Below, piece after piece: positions 7,860 to 15,770 of a stretch of DNA of 64,000 bases (within the stretch, counting starts at the first letter, position 1; each line of letters opens with the position of its first letter). The stretch is taken from NCBI RefSeq assembly GCF_900107925.1, contig NZ_FNUJ01000002.1, positions 310,001-374,000 of the forward strand, read 5' to 3'. The translations under genes were made by a program, and so were the position numbers. The notes under the pieces were generated by a model. The model did not search any database, was not told where the DNA came from, and worked only from the letters and a program-made list of their open reading frames with translations. The stretch comes from Amycolatopsis pretoriensis. GTDB taxonomy: Bacteria; Actinomycetota; Actinomycetes; Mycobacteriales; Pseudonocardiaceae.

Positions 7860-9455
7860 ATGGACGAGCAGGCGATGCGGTATCCGAACCACCTCGGGCA
7901 TCTGGTCGTCTCCGCCCTGAAGCGCCACCGGGACGCGCCGGTGATGGTGCTGGGCGAGACCACGATGACCGGGGCCGGGACCGCCGCCCAGGTCAGCCAG
8001 TACGCCCAGGCCTTCGAGGAGCTCGGGGCCGGCACGGGCGCGGCGGTGGCACTGCTGTCGCTGAACCGCCCCGAGGTCCTGCTGATCATCGCGGCCGGCC
8101 AGCTGCAGGGCTCGCGGCGGACGGCGCTGCACCCGCTGGGCTCGCTCGACGACCACGCCTACATCCTCGGTGACGCGGGCATCACCACGCTGATCATCGA
8201 CCCGGTGCCGATGTTCGTCGAGCGGGCGCTCGGGCTGCTCGAGAAGGTCCCCGGCCTGATGCGGGTGCTCACCATCGGGCCGGTGCCCGAGCCGCTGGCC
8301 CACGTCGGGCACGACCTCACCGCGGCCGCCGCGAAGTTCGAGCCCGGCCCGCTCGAACCCGCCGCCCTGCCGCCGGACCAGGTCGTCTCCATCACCTACA
8401 CCGGCGGGACGACCGGCAAGCCCAAGGGTGTCATGGGCACCGCGCAGGCGATGGCCACGATGACGCAGATCCAGCTCGCCGAGTGGGAGTGGCCGGAGGC
8501 GCCGAAGTTCCTCATCTGCACACCGCTTTCCCACGCCGGCGCGGCGTTCTTCGCGCCGACGCTGCTGAAGGGCGGCTCACTCGTCGTCGTGCCGAAGTTC
8601 GATCCCGCCGACGTCCTGCGGATCATCGAGGAGGAGCGGATCACGGCCACCATGCTGGTGCCGACGATGCTCTACGCCCTGATGGACCACCCCGACTCGC
8701 GCACGCGCGACCTGTCGTCGCTGCAGACGGTGTACTACGGCGCCGCGTCGATCAACCCGGTGCGGCTGCGCGAGGCGATCGACCGGTTCGGGCCGATCTT
8801 CGCGCAGTACTACGGCCAGTCCGAGGCGCCGATGGCGATCAGCTACCTCGCCAAGGGCGACCACGACGACGCGCGGCTGTCCTCGTGCGGGCGCCCGTCG
8901 GCGTTCCTGCGCACGGCGTTGCTCGACGCCGACGGCAACCCGGTCGCCCCCGGCGAGCCCGGCGAGATCTGCGTGGCCGGCCCGCTGCTGGCGGGCGGCT
9001 ACTGGAACCTGCCCGAGGTGACGGCCGAGACGTTCCGCGACGGCTGGCTGCACACCGGCGACGTCGCCCGCGAGGACGAGGACGGCTTCTGGTTCATCGT
9101 CGACCGCGTCAAGGACATGATCGTCACGGGCGGGTTCAACGTGTTCCCCCGCGAGGTCGAGGACGTGGTGGCCGAGCACCCGGCGATCGCGCAGGTCGGC
9201 GTGATCGGCACCCCGGACGAGAAGTGGGGCGAAGCGGTGACCGCGGTGGTGGTCCTGCGCCCGGACGCGGCCGCCGACGACGCGGCGATCGAGAAGCTGA
9301 CGGGTGAGATCCAGGCGTCGGTGCGGGAGCGGAAGGGCCCGGTGCACGTGCCGAAGCAGGTGATCATCGCCGGGTCGCTGCCGATGACCGGGCTCGGGAA
9401 GCCGGACAAGAAGGCGCTGCGGGCGACGTACGAGCCCCGGCGAGCGAGCGTGTAG
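7860..9455 (+). CDS. fadD8: fatty-acid/steroid acyl-CoA ligase, FadD8-like
   Basis: 531-residue AMP-forming acyl-CoA synthetase that activates a carboxylic acid to its CoA thioester through an acyl-adenylate in the cytoplasm. The P-loop YTGGTTGKPKG lies near residues 180-190, the A5 motif YYGQSEAP near 320, the A7 motif GDVAREDEDGFW near 400 and the C-terminal Lys in GLGKPDKKA near 520. The N-terminus (NHLGHLVVSALKRH) and overall length match mycobacterial FadD8 as remembered; the symbol is by similarity. A KstR-like operator immediately upstream suggests a sterol side-chain or related lipid substrate. Confidence 0.85.
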   Translation: MDEQAMRYPNHLGHLVVSALKRHRDAPVMVLGETTMTGAGTAAQVSQYAQAFEELGAGTGAAVALLSLNRPEVLLIIAAGQLQGSRRTALHPLGSLDDHAYILGDAGITTLIIDPVPMFVERALGLLEKVPGLMRVLTIGPVPEPLAHVGHDLTAAAAKFEPGPLEPAALPPDQVVSITYTGGTTGKPKGVMGTAQAMATMTQIQLAEWEWPEAPKFLICTPLSHAGAAFFAPTLLKGGSLVVVPKFDPADVLRIIEEERITATMLVPTMLYALMDHPDSRTRDLSSLQTVYYGAASINPVRLREAIDRFGPIFAQYYGQSEAPMAISYLAKGDHDDARLSSCGRPSAFLRTALLDADGNPVAPGEPGEICVAGPLLAGGYWNLPEVTAETFRDGWLHTGDVAREDEDGFWFIVDRVKDMIVTGGFNVFPREVEDVVAEHPAIAQVGVIGTPDEKWGEAVTAVVVLRPDAAADDAAIEKLTGEIQASVRERKGPVHVPKQVIIAGSLPMTGLGKPDKKALRATYEPRRASV

Positions 9456-9459
9456 GGCG

Positions 9460-9575
9460 TTATACGGCGGTGGCCGCCGTGAGCTTGCCGGGGTTCATCA
9501 TCCAGAGCGCCTGGTCGATGCCTTCGGCCGAGGCGGTCACCATCAGCGCCGCGAACAGCTCCGCCAATGTCGACA
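9460..9575 (-). pseudogene. relic of ECF41-type sigma factor C-terminus
   Basis: About 38 codons remain, ending in ALWMMNPGKLTAATAV and a TAA stop. The NPxKL segment after a short beta strand matches the NPDKL-type motif at the end of the SnoaL-like extension of ECF41/SigJ sigma factors. No sigma domain lies upstream; the frame dissolves into unrelated sequence. Short length makes the call tentative. The adjacent SDR relic strengthens it, because ECF41 factors are typically encoded beside carboxymuconolactone decarboxylase, oxidoreductase or epimerase genes. Confidence 0.45.
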
Positions 9576-9621
9576 AGTCACCTTTAGACGGCCGCGTCAC
9601 CGAGACCGGTGTCCGCCATCT

Positions 9622-9774
9622 GTGTTTTTCCCTTCCGACGTCGGCTACCTCCGTGCGAAGGTCGCGCACGAGCAGCTGATCACCGAATCGGGGCTGCCGT
9701 TCTCGATCGTGCACGCGACGCAGCTCTTCGAGTTCGTGGAGACCAAGCTGGCCGACTGGCCGGCGCGGTCGTGA
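9622..9774 (+). pseudogene. relic of NmrA-type SDR/epimerase C-terminal part
   Basis: In frame from 9622 the sequence reads GYLRAKVAHEQLITESGLPF and continues SIVHATQLFEFVETKL to a TGA at 9772-9774. This is the core of NAD(P)-binding NmrA-like reductases (RAK...E...I..SGLP.SIV.ATQ.FEF). Both the N-terminal Rossmann glycine motif and the true C-terminus are missing, so only about 50 codons of a 250-280 residue enzyme survive. It faces the sigma-factor relic. Confidence 0.6.
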
Positions 9775-9777
9775 CAC

Positions 9778-9813
9778 GGCCGCACGGGTGGCCGTCGCGC
9801 CACCCGTGCGGCC
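9778..9813. terminator. strong hairpin terminator
   Basis: GGCCGCACGGGTGG and CCACCCGTGCGGCC form a perfect 14-bp stem around the 8-nt loop CCGTCGCG. It lies 7 nt beyond the stop of the dioxygenase gene on the minus strand and 4 nt beyond the SDR relic on the plus strand. Confidence 0.7.
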
Positions 9814-9819
9814 CGCGCG

Positions 9820-10659
9820 CTAGACGCCGTCGTGGTCCGGGTCGGCGTTGAGCACGATGCAGCCGACGTACCCGTCGCGTGCCTTCGTGACCTTCAGCAG
9901 CATGCTCGGCTGGTAGATGGAGTCGTTGTCGTTGAACGTGTCCCGCCCGGTGCGCTGCGCGTACGGCTGGGTCGCCAGCACCTCGGTGTTCAGCGCTTCA
10001 TCGAACATCAGCTGCGTGGTGAGCGTCTTTTCGTTGCCCACGTGGACCATCACGTGGACGTGGACCGTGCGGCCGCGGTACCAGCCCGGCCAGATCGTGG
10101 TGAACTCGACGGTCCCGCGCTGGTTGGTGACCTGGGCGCCGCGCAGGTAGCGCTTGTCGTCGGTCGGCTCCAGGTCCTGGTCGCCGCCGGGCGGCGGGCC
10201 GCCGGTGGGCGGGGTCCCGGTCGGCGGCGGTCCGGTCGGCGGGGTGCCACCGCCACCGGACGCCGCCTCCGCGCCGGAGTACAGGCCGCCCGCGTCGCAG
10301 TGCCAGATCTCGACGACGGCGTGCGGGATCGGCTTGCACGTCTCGCTGTCCTGCACCTGCAGGGCGAGCCTCAGCTTCGCGCCCTGCTTGTCCTCGCGGA
10401 CGTCGCTGCGGATCTTGTCCGCGTCGAAGTAGTACGGGCCCTGGGTGGTGGTGGCGGTGAGGGTGCACGTCCGCGCGCCGGTGAACAACGCGGTGAGGTC
10501 CGCGTCGGTGACCGCCTGCAGGGCGACCGTTTCGCCGGTGGAGGTGGTGACGGGACTCTTGCCCGCGCACGCCGTGACCAGCGCGCCCAGGCCGACCGAG
10601 CTCACCCCGGCGAGCAGCCGGCGCCGGCTCACCCGTTGTCCTTCGTGGTCGTGTTCCAT
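9820..10659 (-). CDS. exported intradiol ring-cleavage dioxygenase-like protein
   Basis: 279 residues from the ATG at 10659, preceded 5 nt away by GGAAGGA. The N-terminus has a twin-arginine signal (RRRLLAG) and a lipobox-like LVTACAG, suggesting a Tat-exported lipoprotein. The catalytic domain keeps likely Fe(III) ligands: Tyr in GGLYSG, Tyr in PGWYRGR and the two His of VHVHV. A Gly/Pro/Thr-rich insertion (about residues 125-160) interrupts the domain. It would cleave a catechol-like aromatic outside the membrane, but activity is unproven. It is divergent from the SnoaL/PadR pair. Confidence 0.82.
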   Translation of the reverse strand: MEHDHEGQRVSRRRLLAGVSSVGLGALVTACAGKSPVTTSTGETVALQAVTDADLTALFTGARTCTLTATTTQGPYYFDADKIRSDVREDKQGAKLRLALQVQDSETCKPIPHAVVEIWHCDAGGLYSGAEAASGGGGTPPTGPPPTGTPPTGGPPPGGDQDLEPTDDKRYLRGAQVTNQRGTVEFTTIWPGWYRGRTVHVHVMVHVGNEKTLTTQLMFDEALNTEVLATQPYAQRTGRDTFNDNDSIYQPSMLLKVTKARDGYVGCIVLNADPDHDGV

Positions 10660-10833
10660 GCGTGTCCTTCCACGGTCGGTTCGGGGGTAAAGGCCGGTTG
10701 ACGGGGACCTGAGCCGGCCTTGACCCAAGGTGGCGGCCGGGCCTGTGCTCCGGCTGTGGTGAGGCTGTGGGTCGCCGAACGGTCACGGACGGGGTACGCT
10801 CATACTGAACTTTTTGACTAGGTGAGGTGTGGC

Positions 10834-11223
10834 ATGACCAGCTTCCGGAAGGCCGTCGAGGCCCGTGACCCCGACGCCATGGCCGCGACCCTCGCGGAGA
10901 ACGTCGTGTTCCGGAGCCCGGTGGCGTTCAAGCCCTACCCGGGCAAGGCGATCACCGCCGCGATCCTGCGCGGCGTGCTCCGGGTGTTCGAGGATTTCCG
11001 GTACGTGCGCGAGCTCAGCGGCGACGAAGGCCGGGACCACGCCCTCGTCTTCGAGGCCCGGATCGGCGACGCGCGCGTCGAGGGCTGCGACTTCCTGCAC
11101 TTCGACGACGACGGGCTGATCGACGAGTTCACCGTGATGGTCCGGCCCCTGTCGGCGGCGCAGGCGCTGGCGGAGGCGATGGCCGCGCAGTTCGAGCAGA
11201 TCCAGCGCGAAGCACTCGCATAA
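10834..11223 (+). CDS. SnoaL-like (NTF2-fold) protein
   Basis: 129-residue cone-fold protein of the SnoaL/NTF2 superfamily. The N-terminal helix AVEARDPDAMAATLAENVVF is typical, and the end reads DFLHFDDDGLIDEFTVMVRP. The ATG at 10834 is preferred to one 12 nt upstream because it starts directly on the conserved helix. Its TAA directly abuts the GTG of the following PadR gene, so the two are co-translated. Such proteins are small hydrolases, isomerases or ligand-binding partners; no specific function can be given. Confidence 0.8.
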   Translation: MTSFRKAVEARDPDAMAATLAENVVFRSPVAFKPYPGKAITAAILRGVLRVFEDFRYVRELSGDEGRDHALVFEARIGDARVEGCDFLHFDDDGLIDEFTVMVRPLSAAQALAEAMAAQFEQIQREALA

Positions 11224-11808
11224 GTGAGTAGGTCGCTGCGCCACGCGCTGATGGCGGCGCTGCTGGAGGGCGAGGCCTCGGGGTACGACCTGGCGAAGGT
11301 GTTCGACGCGTCGGTGGCGAACTTCTGGCCGGCGACACCCCAGCAGCTCTACCGCGAACTGGACGCGATGGCGGCGGCCGGCCTGGTCCGCGCCCGCGTG
11401 GTCCACCAGGAGAAGCGCCCGGACAAGCGGCTGTTCTCCTTGACGGACGCGGGGTTCGCCGCCCTGCGCGAGTTCACGGCACGTGCCCCGCGCCCGGGCG
11501 TGATCCGCGACGAGCTGCTCGTCCAGGTCCAGGCGGTCGACGCCGGCGACGCGGCGGCGGTCCGCCGGGCGCTGGCGGAACGGATGACCCGCGCGGAGGC
11601 GAAGATCGCCCGCTACGAACGGCTGCGGGCGGGGTTGCTCGACGGCCGCTTCGAGGACGAGTACCTGGCCGGGGCCGAGCGGGTGGGACCGTACCTGACG
11701 CTGATGCGCGGGCTGGCGTTCGAGCGGGAGAACCTCCGCTGGTGCGAGCAGTCGCTGAAGGTCCTCGAACGGCGTCACGGTTTCGCATCGGACAGGCCGG
11801 ACGGGTAG
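11224..11808 (+). CDS. PadR family transcriptional regulator
   Basis: 194-residue PadR protein with the longer C-terminal helical domain (PadR subfamily 2). The N-terminal winged helix (ALMAALLEGEASGYDLAKVF) spans residues 1-90. The C-terminal helices (about 95-190) mediate dimerisation. The GTG start immediately follows the SnoaL stop codon, so it is probably made from the same transcript. Its target may be the SnoaL-PadR promoter or the divergent dioxygenase; no clear palindrome was found in the 174-nt divergent region. Confidence 0.86.
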   Translation: MSRSLRHALMAALLEGEASGYDLAKVFDASVANFWPATPQQLYRELDAMAAAGLVRARVVHQEKRPDKRLFSLTDAGFAALREFTARAPRPGVIRDELLVQVQAVDAGDAAAVRRALAERMTRAEAKIARYERLRAGLLDGRFEDEYLAGAERVGPYLTLMRGLAFERENLRWCEQSLKVLERRHGFASDRPDG

Positions 11809-11986
11809 CGGCCGCGCTGGTCGCGGCCGTCCTCGCGTTGTGGCGGCGGGCGGTCACCGCGTGCTCGGGCGGCTCCGGTGGACCGCGTTCGCCGACGGCT
11901 TCCGGTCGGTCTTCGGGGTCGCGTTCGCGCCGGAACGGCCTTCCTCACCGTCGCGCGGCGGCGGCACGCGGGCAAGTAGCGGCGCG

Positions 11987-12631
11987 CTAGCTCAGGCCGG
12001 CGTCGTGGACCACGAGCGCCACCTGGGTGCGGTTCGCCGCGTCCAGCTTGGCCATGATGTGTCCGATGTGGACCTTCACGGTCGACTCGCTCACGACCAG
12101 CGCGCGAGCGATCTCCGCGTTGCTCAGCCCCTGTCCGATGTGGACGGCCACGTCGTGCTCCCGGGGCGTCAGCTCCGCCAGCCGCGCCTTCGCCCGCGCA
12201 CTCCCTCCCCCGGACGCGAAATCCGTCAGCAACCGCTTCGTGATCTTCGGCGACAGCATCGCCTCGCCTCGGGCCGCGATGCGCACCGCGTTGACCAGCT
12301 CACGCGGCGGTGTGTCCTTCAGCAGGAAACCCGCCGCGCCGTGGCGCAAAGCCGCGTAGACGTACTCGTCCACGTCGAACGTCGTCAGGACCACCACCGC
12401 CGGCGCCGCCGGGTGCGTGGCGAGCCGGCGGACCACCTCGATGCCGTCCACCTTCGGCATCTGGACGTCGGTCAGCACGACGTCTGGGCGGAACCGGTCG
12501 GTCAGCTCGACCGCCCGCGCGCCGTTCGTGTCCTCGGCGACCACCTCGACGTCGCCGGCCGACTCGAGGATCATCCGGATGCCGCTCCGGACCAGCTCCT
12601 CGTCCTCCAGCAGCACGACCTTGACCGTCAC
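11987..12631 (-). CDS. NarL/LuxR-type response regulator
   Basis: 214-residue two-component response regulator. The receiver domain (1-120) has acidic pocket residues near D10-E12, phosphoacceptor D55 in LTDVQMPK and a conserved Lys in FLLKD. The C-terminal LuxR helix-turn-helix (about 148-210) contains LTPREHDV and LSNAEIARALVVSESTVKVH. Its start overlaps the kinase stop by 4 nt (ATGA). As last gene of a five-gene operon with an ABC transporter, it probably controls that operon in response to cell-envelope or antibiotic stress. Confidence 0.93.
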   Translation of the reverse strand: MTVKVVLLEDEELVRSGIRMILESAGDVEVVAEDTNGARAVELTDRFRPDVVLTDVQMPKVDGIEVVRRLATHPAAPAVVVLTTFDVDEYVYAALRHGAAGFLLKDTPPRELVNAVRIAARGEAMLSPKITKRLLTDFASGGGSARAKARLAELTPREHDVAVHIGQGLSNAEIARALVVSESTVKVHIGHIMAKLDAANRTQVALVVHDAGLS

Positions 12632-13743
12632 TCGCCCTCCCCGACCGCGAACCTCGCCGACACCTGAAAGCGCCCGTCACCCGTCGGGCCGGCGCGCAGG
12701 TCGCCCCCGGCCAGCTCGACGCGTTCGCGCATGCCCACCAGCCCGTAGCCGGACCCCGGGACGGCGCTGCCGTGCGGGGTCAGCCGGTTGGTCACCTCGA
12801 CCGCCAGCCGCTCCCCGGTGACGGCGAGCCGGACGTCGACGGCCGCGTGCGGCGCGTGCTTCCCCGCGTTGGTCAGCGACTCCTGCACCACCCGGTAGAC
12901 GGCCCGGCCGACCGGGCCGGGCACCGCGGGCAGCGGGTCCGGCAGGGTCAGCTCGACCCGCGCCCCGGTCGCCGCAACCTCCGCGACCAGGTCTTCCAGC
13001 GACGCGAGCACACCGGGACCCGGGTCCGGGGCGTCGTCACGCAGCACGCGCAGGATGCCGCGCAGTTCGTCGAGCGCGGTCGCGCTGGTGGCCCGGATCG
13101 TCTCGGCGGCCTGCTCGGTCCGCTCGTCCGGCGCCCGCAGCGACAGCGCGCCCGCCTGCAACGCGACCGCGGTCACGCGGTGGGCGACGACGTCGTGCAT
13201 CTCGCGGGCGATCCGCCGCCGTTCGGCGAAGACGGCCTGGTCGGCCAGCAGCGTCCGGGTCCGCTCGGCTTCCTCGGCGCGGTCGCGCAGCACGGCCAGC
13301 AGCGCCGCGCGCTGGTGCATCCACAGCCCGGCCAGCACCGGGCCGAGCACGAAGAACCCCAGCACGAGCACGACCTGGGTGAAGCTTTCCGGCGCGCTCA
13401 GCGCCGGCACCACCTTCCCGGCGACCACGGCGACGACGACCCCGAGCCCGGTCCGCCAGCTGACGCCGTGCCGCGCCGCGACGGAGTACTGCGCCACCAT
13501 CAGCGGCAGCAGCGTCACGCCGGCCGGCAGGCACGCCACCGCGACCACCAGCACCAGGAACGGCCACCGGCGCCGCGCCAGCAGCGCGAGCCCGGACACG
13601 ACCACCGCGGGCACGTAGAGCGCCGGGTGCGGGTCCCGCGGGTCGCCGCCGGTCAGCGTCACCGCGATCACCGCCGCGGCCACCGCGACGTCGAGCGTGA
13701 GCAGGACGACGCGCCCGTCCCACCAGCTCAGCCATCGCTTCAT
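12628..13743 (-). CDS. DesK-type sensor histidine kinase
   Basis: 371 residues from the ATG at 13743; a GTG at 13779 overlapping the permease stop is an alternative start. Several N-terminal membrane segments (about residues 15-170) precede a short coiled linker. The HisKA_3 dimerisation domain carries the phospho-His in AREMHDVVAHRV near residue 190. The ATPase domain ends with the G box GSGYGLVGMRERV. Its partner is the overlapping NarL-type regulator. The polytopic N-terminus without an extracellular loop suggests sensing within the membrane. Confidence 0.9.
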   Translation of the reverse strand: MKRWLSWWDGRVVLLTLDVAVAAAVIAVTLTGGDPRDPHPALYVPAVVVSGLALLARRRWPFLVLVVAVACLPAGVTLLPLMVAQYSVAARHGVSWRTGLGVVVAVVAGKVVPALSAPESFTQVVLVLGFFVLGPVLAGLWMHQRAALLAVLRDRAEEAERTRTLLADQAVFAERRRIAREMHDVVAHRVTAVALQAGALSLRAPDERTEQAAETIRATSATALDELRGILRVLRDDAPDPGPGVLASLEDLVAEVAATGARVELTLPDPLPAVPGPVGRAVYRVVQESLTNAGKHAPHAAVDVRLAVTGERLAVEVTNRLTPHGSAVPGSGYGLVGMRERVELAGGDLRAGPTGDGRFQVSARFAVGEGE

Positions 13744-13768
13744 CGCGTCCAGGTTAGGGCGCGCCGGG

Positions 13769-14452
13769 TCAGCCGTCACGGCGAGCCAGGGTGAACACGG
13801 CCGCGCCCAGGGCGAGGACGACCAGGACGGCGAACACCGCCATCCCCGGCAGCGCGAAGAGCGCCGTGCCGCTGAAGGGCAGCGCGGTCACCGGCACCCG
13901 GCCGAGCGCCGCCAGGGCCGTCTCGGCCACGAACGTCCACGCCGCGAACACGCCGACGGCGAGCCCGGTGTGCCGCAGCAGCCCGCCGAGCGCGACGCCG
14001 GCGAGTCCGGAAAGGACGGTCAGCGGCAGCACCGCCGCCCCCGCCCTGCCTGCCGCCCCCGCGCCGGCAGGCAGGGCGCCTCCGCCGGTCAGCACCCCGG
14101 CGGCGGTCAGCACCACCATCAGCACCCCGCCCAGCAGCGCGAGCCCGGCGGTGACCAGGGCCCGCGCGGCGACGATCCGGGCCGGCGAGCGCAGCACCAG
14201 CCGGGTGGTCGCGAGGGTGCCGTGCTGGTGGTCGAGCCCGAACGCGGCGATCCCGATCGCCGCGATCAGCAGCGCGCCGAGCCGGTCGACCAGGCCGAAC
14301 GCCGAGGTGAGCGCGTCGAGCGTGCCGAGGTCGCGGTTGAGGCCCCAGTACAGGCCGGACGCGAACTGCAGCACCCCCGCGCCGGCCAGCAGCAGCCACG
14401 TCGACCGCAGCGAGCGGGCGCGGACCCATTCGTAGGCCAGCGCGTGCTTCAC
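13769..14452 (-). CDS. ABC transporter permease (ABC-2 type)
   Basis: 227-residue integral membrane protein with about six hydrophobic helices and the N-terminus KHALAYEWVRARSLRSTWLL, typical of ABC-2 exporter permeases linked to DesK/NarL systems. It overlaps the ATPase gene by 4 nt (ATGA at 14449-14452). Together with that ATPase it would form a homodimeric export complex for a lipid or peptide antibiotic. A Gly/Ala-rich loop occurs near residues 120-140. Confidence 0.85.
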   Translation of the reverse strand: MKHALAYEWVRARSLRSTWLLLAGAGVLQFASGLYWGLNRDLGTLDALTSAFGLVDRLGALLIAAIGIAAFGLDHQHGTLATTRLVLRSPARIVAARALVTAGLALLGGVLMVVLTAAGVLTGGGALPAGAGAAGRAGAAVLPLTVLSGLAGVALGGLLRHTGLAVGVFAAWTFVAETALAALGRVPVTALPFSGTALFALPGMAVFAVLVVLALGAAVFTLARRDG

Positions 14453-15351
14453 GGCAGCTCAGCCCGGTGCCGGACGGCGGCCGCGGTCGCGGCGAGGAAG
14501 GCGTCCTCCAGCCCGCTTCGCCGCACGAACAGCTCTCGCACCACGACGTCCGCGCGGCCGGCGACCGCCGCCACCCGCTCGGTGTCGGCGGTCTCGACGA
14601 CCAGTTCCGCGGCCTCCTGCCGCACGCGCAGCCCGTCGCGGGCCAGCGCGACCAGCAGCGCGCTGGGCCGGTCGGCGCGCACCACGACGTCGGCGTGCGC
14701 GTGCTGCCGGACGAACTCCTCCAGGGGCCCGGCCGAGACGAGCCGGCCGGCGCCGATCACGATGAGGTCGTCGGCGAGCAGCGCCATCTCGGCCAGCAGG
14801 TGCGACGACGCGAGGATCGTGCGCCCCTCCCCCGCCAGCCGCCGCAGGAGGTCCCGGATCCACCGCACGCCTTCGGGGTCGAGCCCGGTGGCCGGCTCGT
14901 CGAGGATCAGGTACTCCGGGTCGCCCAGCAGCGCGGTGGCCAGGCCGAGCCGCTGCTTCATGCCGAGGCTGAACCGGCCCGCGGGTTTCCGCGCGACGGA
15001 CTCGAGGCCGACGGTCGCGAGGACCTCGCGCACCCGCTTCGCCGGCAGGCCGCCGCCCGCGGCGACCATCCGCAGGTGCGCGGCGGCCGGCCGGGCCGGG
15101 TGCACGGCGGCGGCGTCGGTGAGCACGCCGACCGTCCGCAGTGGACCCGGGACGCCCGCGTACTCCCGGCCGCCGAAGGTGGTGCGGCCGCGGCCGCGGG
15201 TCAGGCCGAGCATCAGCCGGATGGTCGTCGACTTGCCGGCGCCGTTGGGCCCGAGGAATCCGGTCACCACGCCGGGGCGGACGGTGAAGGACAGGTCCTC
15301 GACGCCGGCGCCGCCGCGGTAGGTCTTCGCGAGCCCGTCCGCGACGATCAC
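14449..15351 (-). CDS. ABC transporter ATP-binding protein (CcmA/DrrA type)
   Basis: 300 residues from the GTG at 15351, which overlaps the upstream stop (GTGA) and opens on VIVADGLAKTYRGG. Walker A GPNGAGKST lies near residue 40, the signature FSLGMKQR near 130 and Walker B YLILDEPATGLDP near 155. A C-terminal DrrA-like extension of about 80 residues follows. It powers the adjacent ABC-2 permease. The gene order with kinase and regulator downstream matches antibiotic or envelope-stress export modules. Confidence 0.92.
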   Translation of the reverse strand: MIVADGLAKTYRGGAGVEDLSFTVRPGVVTGFLGPNGAGKSTTIRLMLGLTRGRGRTTFGGREYAGVPGPLRTVGVLTDAAAVHPARPAAAHLRMVAAGGGLPAKRVREVLATVGLESVARKPAGRFSLGMKQRLGLATALLGDPEYLILDEPATGLDPEGVRWIRDLLRRLAGEGRTILASSHLLAEMALLADDLIVIGAGRLVSAGPLEEFVRQHAHADVVVRADRPSALLVALARDGLRVRQEAAELVVETADTERVAAVAGRADVVVRELFVRRSGLEDAFLAATAAAVRHRAELP

Positions 15352-15596
15352 CGGCGCGCCGGGAGGTAGGCGTCGCGACGGCCGATCGCGAACCACAGCA
15401 GACTGCCCAGGAACGGCGCGCAGAAGGCGAAGATCACCCAGACGAGCTTCATTCCGCCGGTCAGGCGCGAGCCGAGGATGCTGACCAGCGCGGCGAGGAA
15501 CAGCACGGCGAAGGCCAGCAGGACGGCGCCGGTCAGGCCGAGCACGAGCCACGACCAGGTCTGTTCGTGGCCTTCGATCAGGGCGGCCGGATGCAT
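15348..15596 (-). CDS. PLDc_N domain small membrane protein
   Basis: 82 residues from the ATG at 15596, preceded by GAGGAGA; an upstream ATG would add 10 residues without a good site. It has two transmembrane helices (about residues 13-40 and 45-65) and the PLDc_N ending GSLLWFAIGRRD. Such proteins often accompany ABC/two-component operons of this layout. It is first in the five-gene operon and overlaps the ATPase start by 4 nt. Confidence 0.8.
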   Translation of the reverse strand: MHPAALIEGHEQTWSWLVLGLTGAVLLAFAVLFLAALVSILGSRLTGGMKLVWVIFAFCAPFLGSLLWFAIGRRDAYLPARR

Positions 15597-15709
15597 GGGT
15601 TGTCTCCTCACGTCGGTCTCTCGCATCCAAGATCGCCGATCGCGCGCGCCCGCACATCCGATCTTCGGGGAGTCCGGGATAGGCGGAAAGTACTAGGCCG
15701 CCCGGCGGG

Positions 15710-15731
15710 CTTGTACGGCTCTTGTACGGCG
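15710..15731. repeat. tandem 11-nt direct repeat in promoter region
   Basis: CTTGTACGGC occurs twice in immediate succession with an 11-nt period (15710 and 15721), 40-60 nt before the GTG of the secreted SH3-like/hydrolase gene. Direct repeats of 11 nt period fit one helical turn and are typical of OmpR/PhoB-type response-regulator sites. The binding protein is unknown. Confidence 0.4.
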
Positions 15732-15770
15732 GCCGCCGACGATCGCACCGGACATTCCGATGGAGGAACA

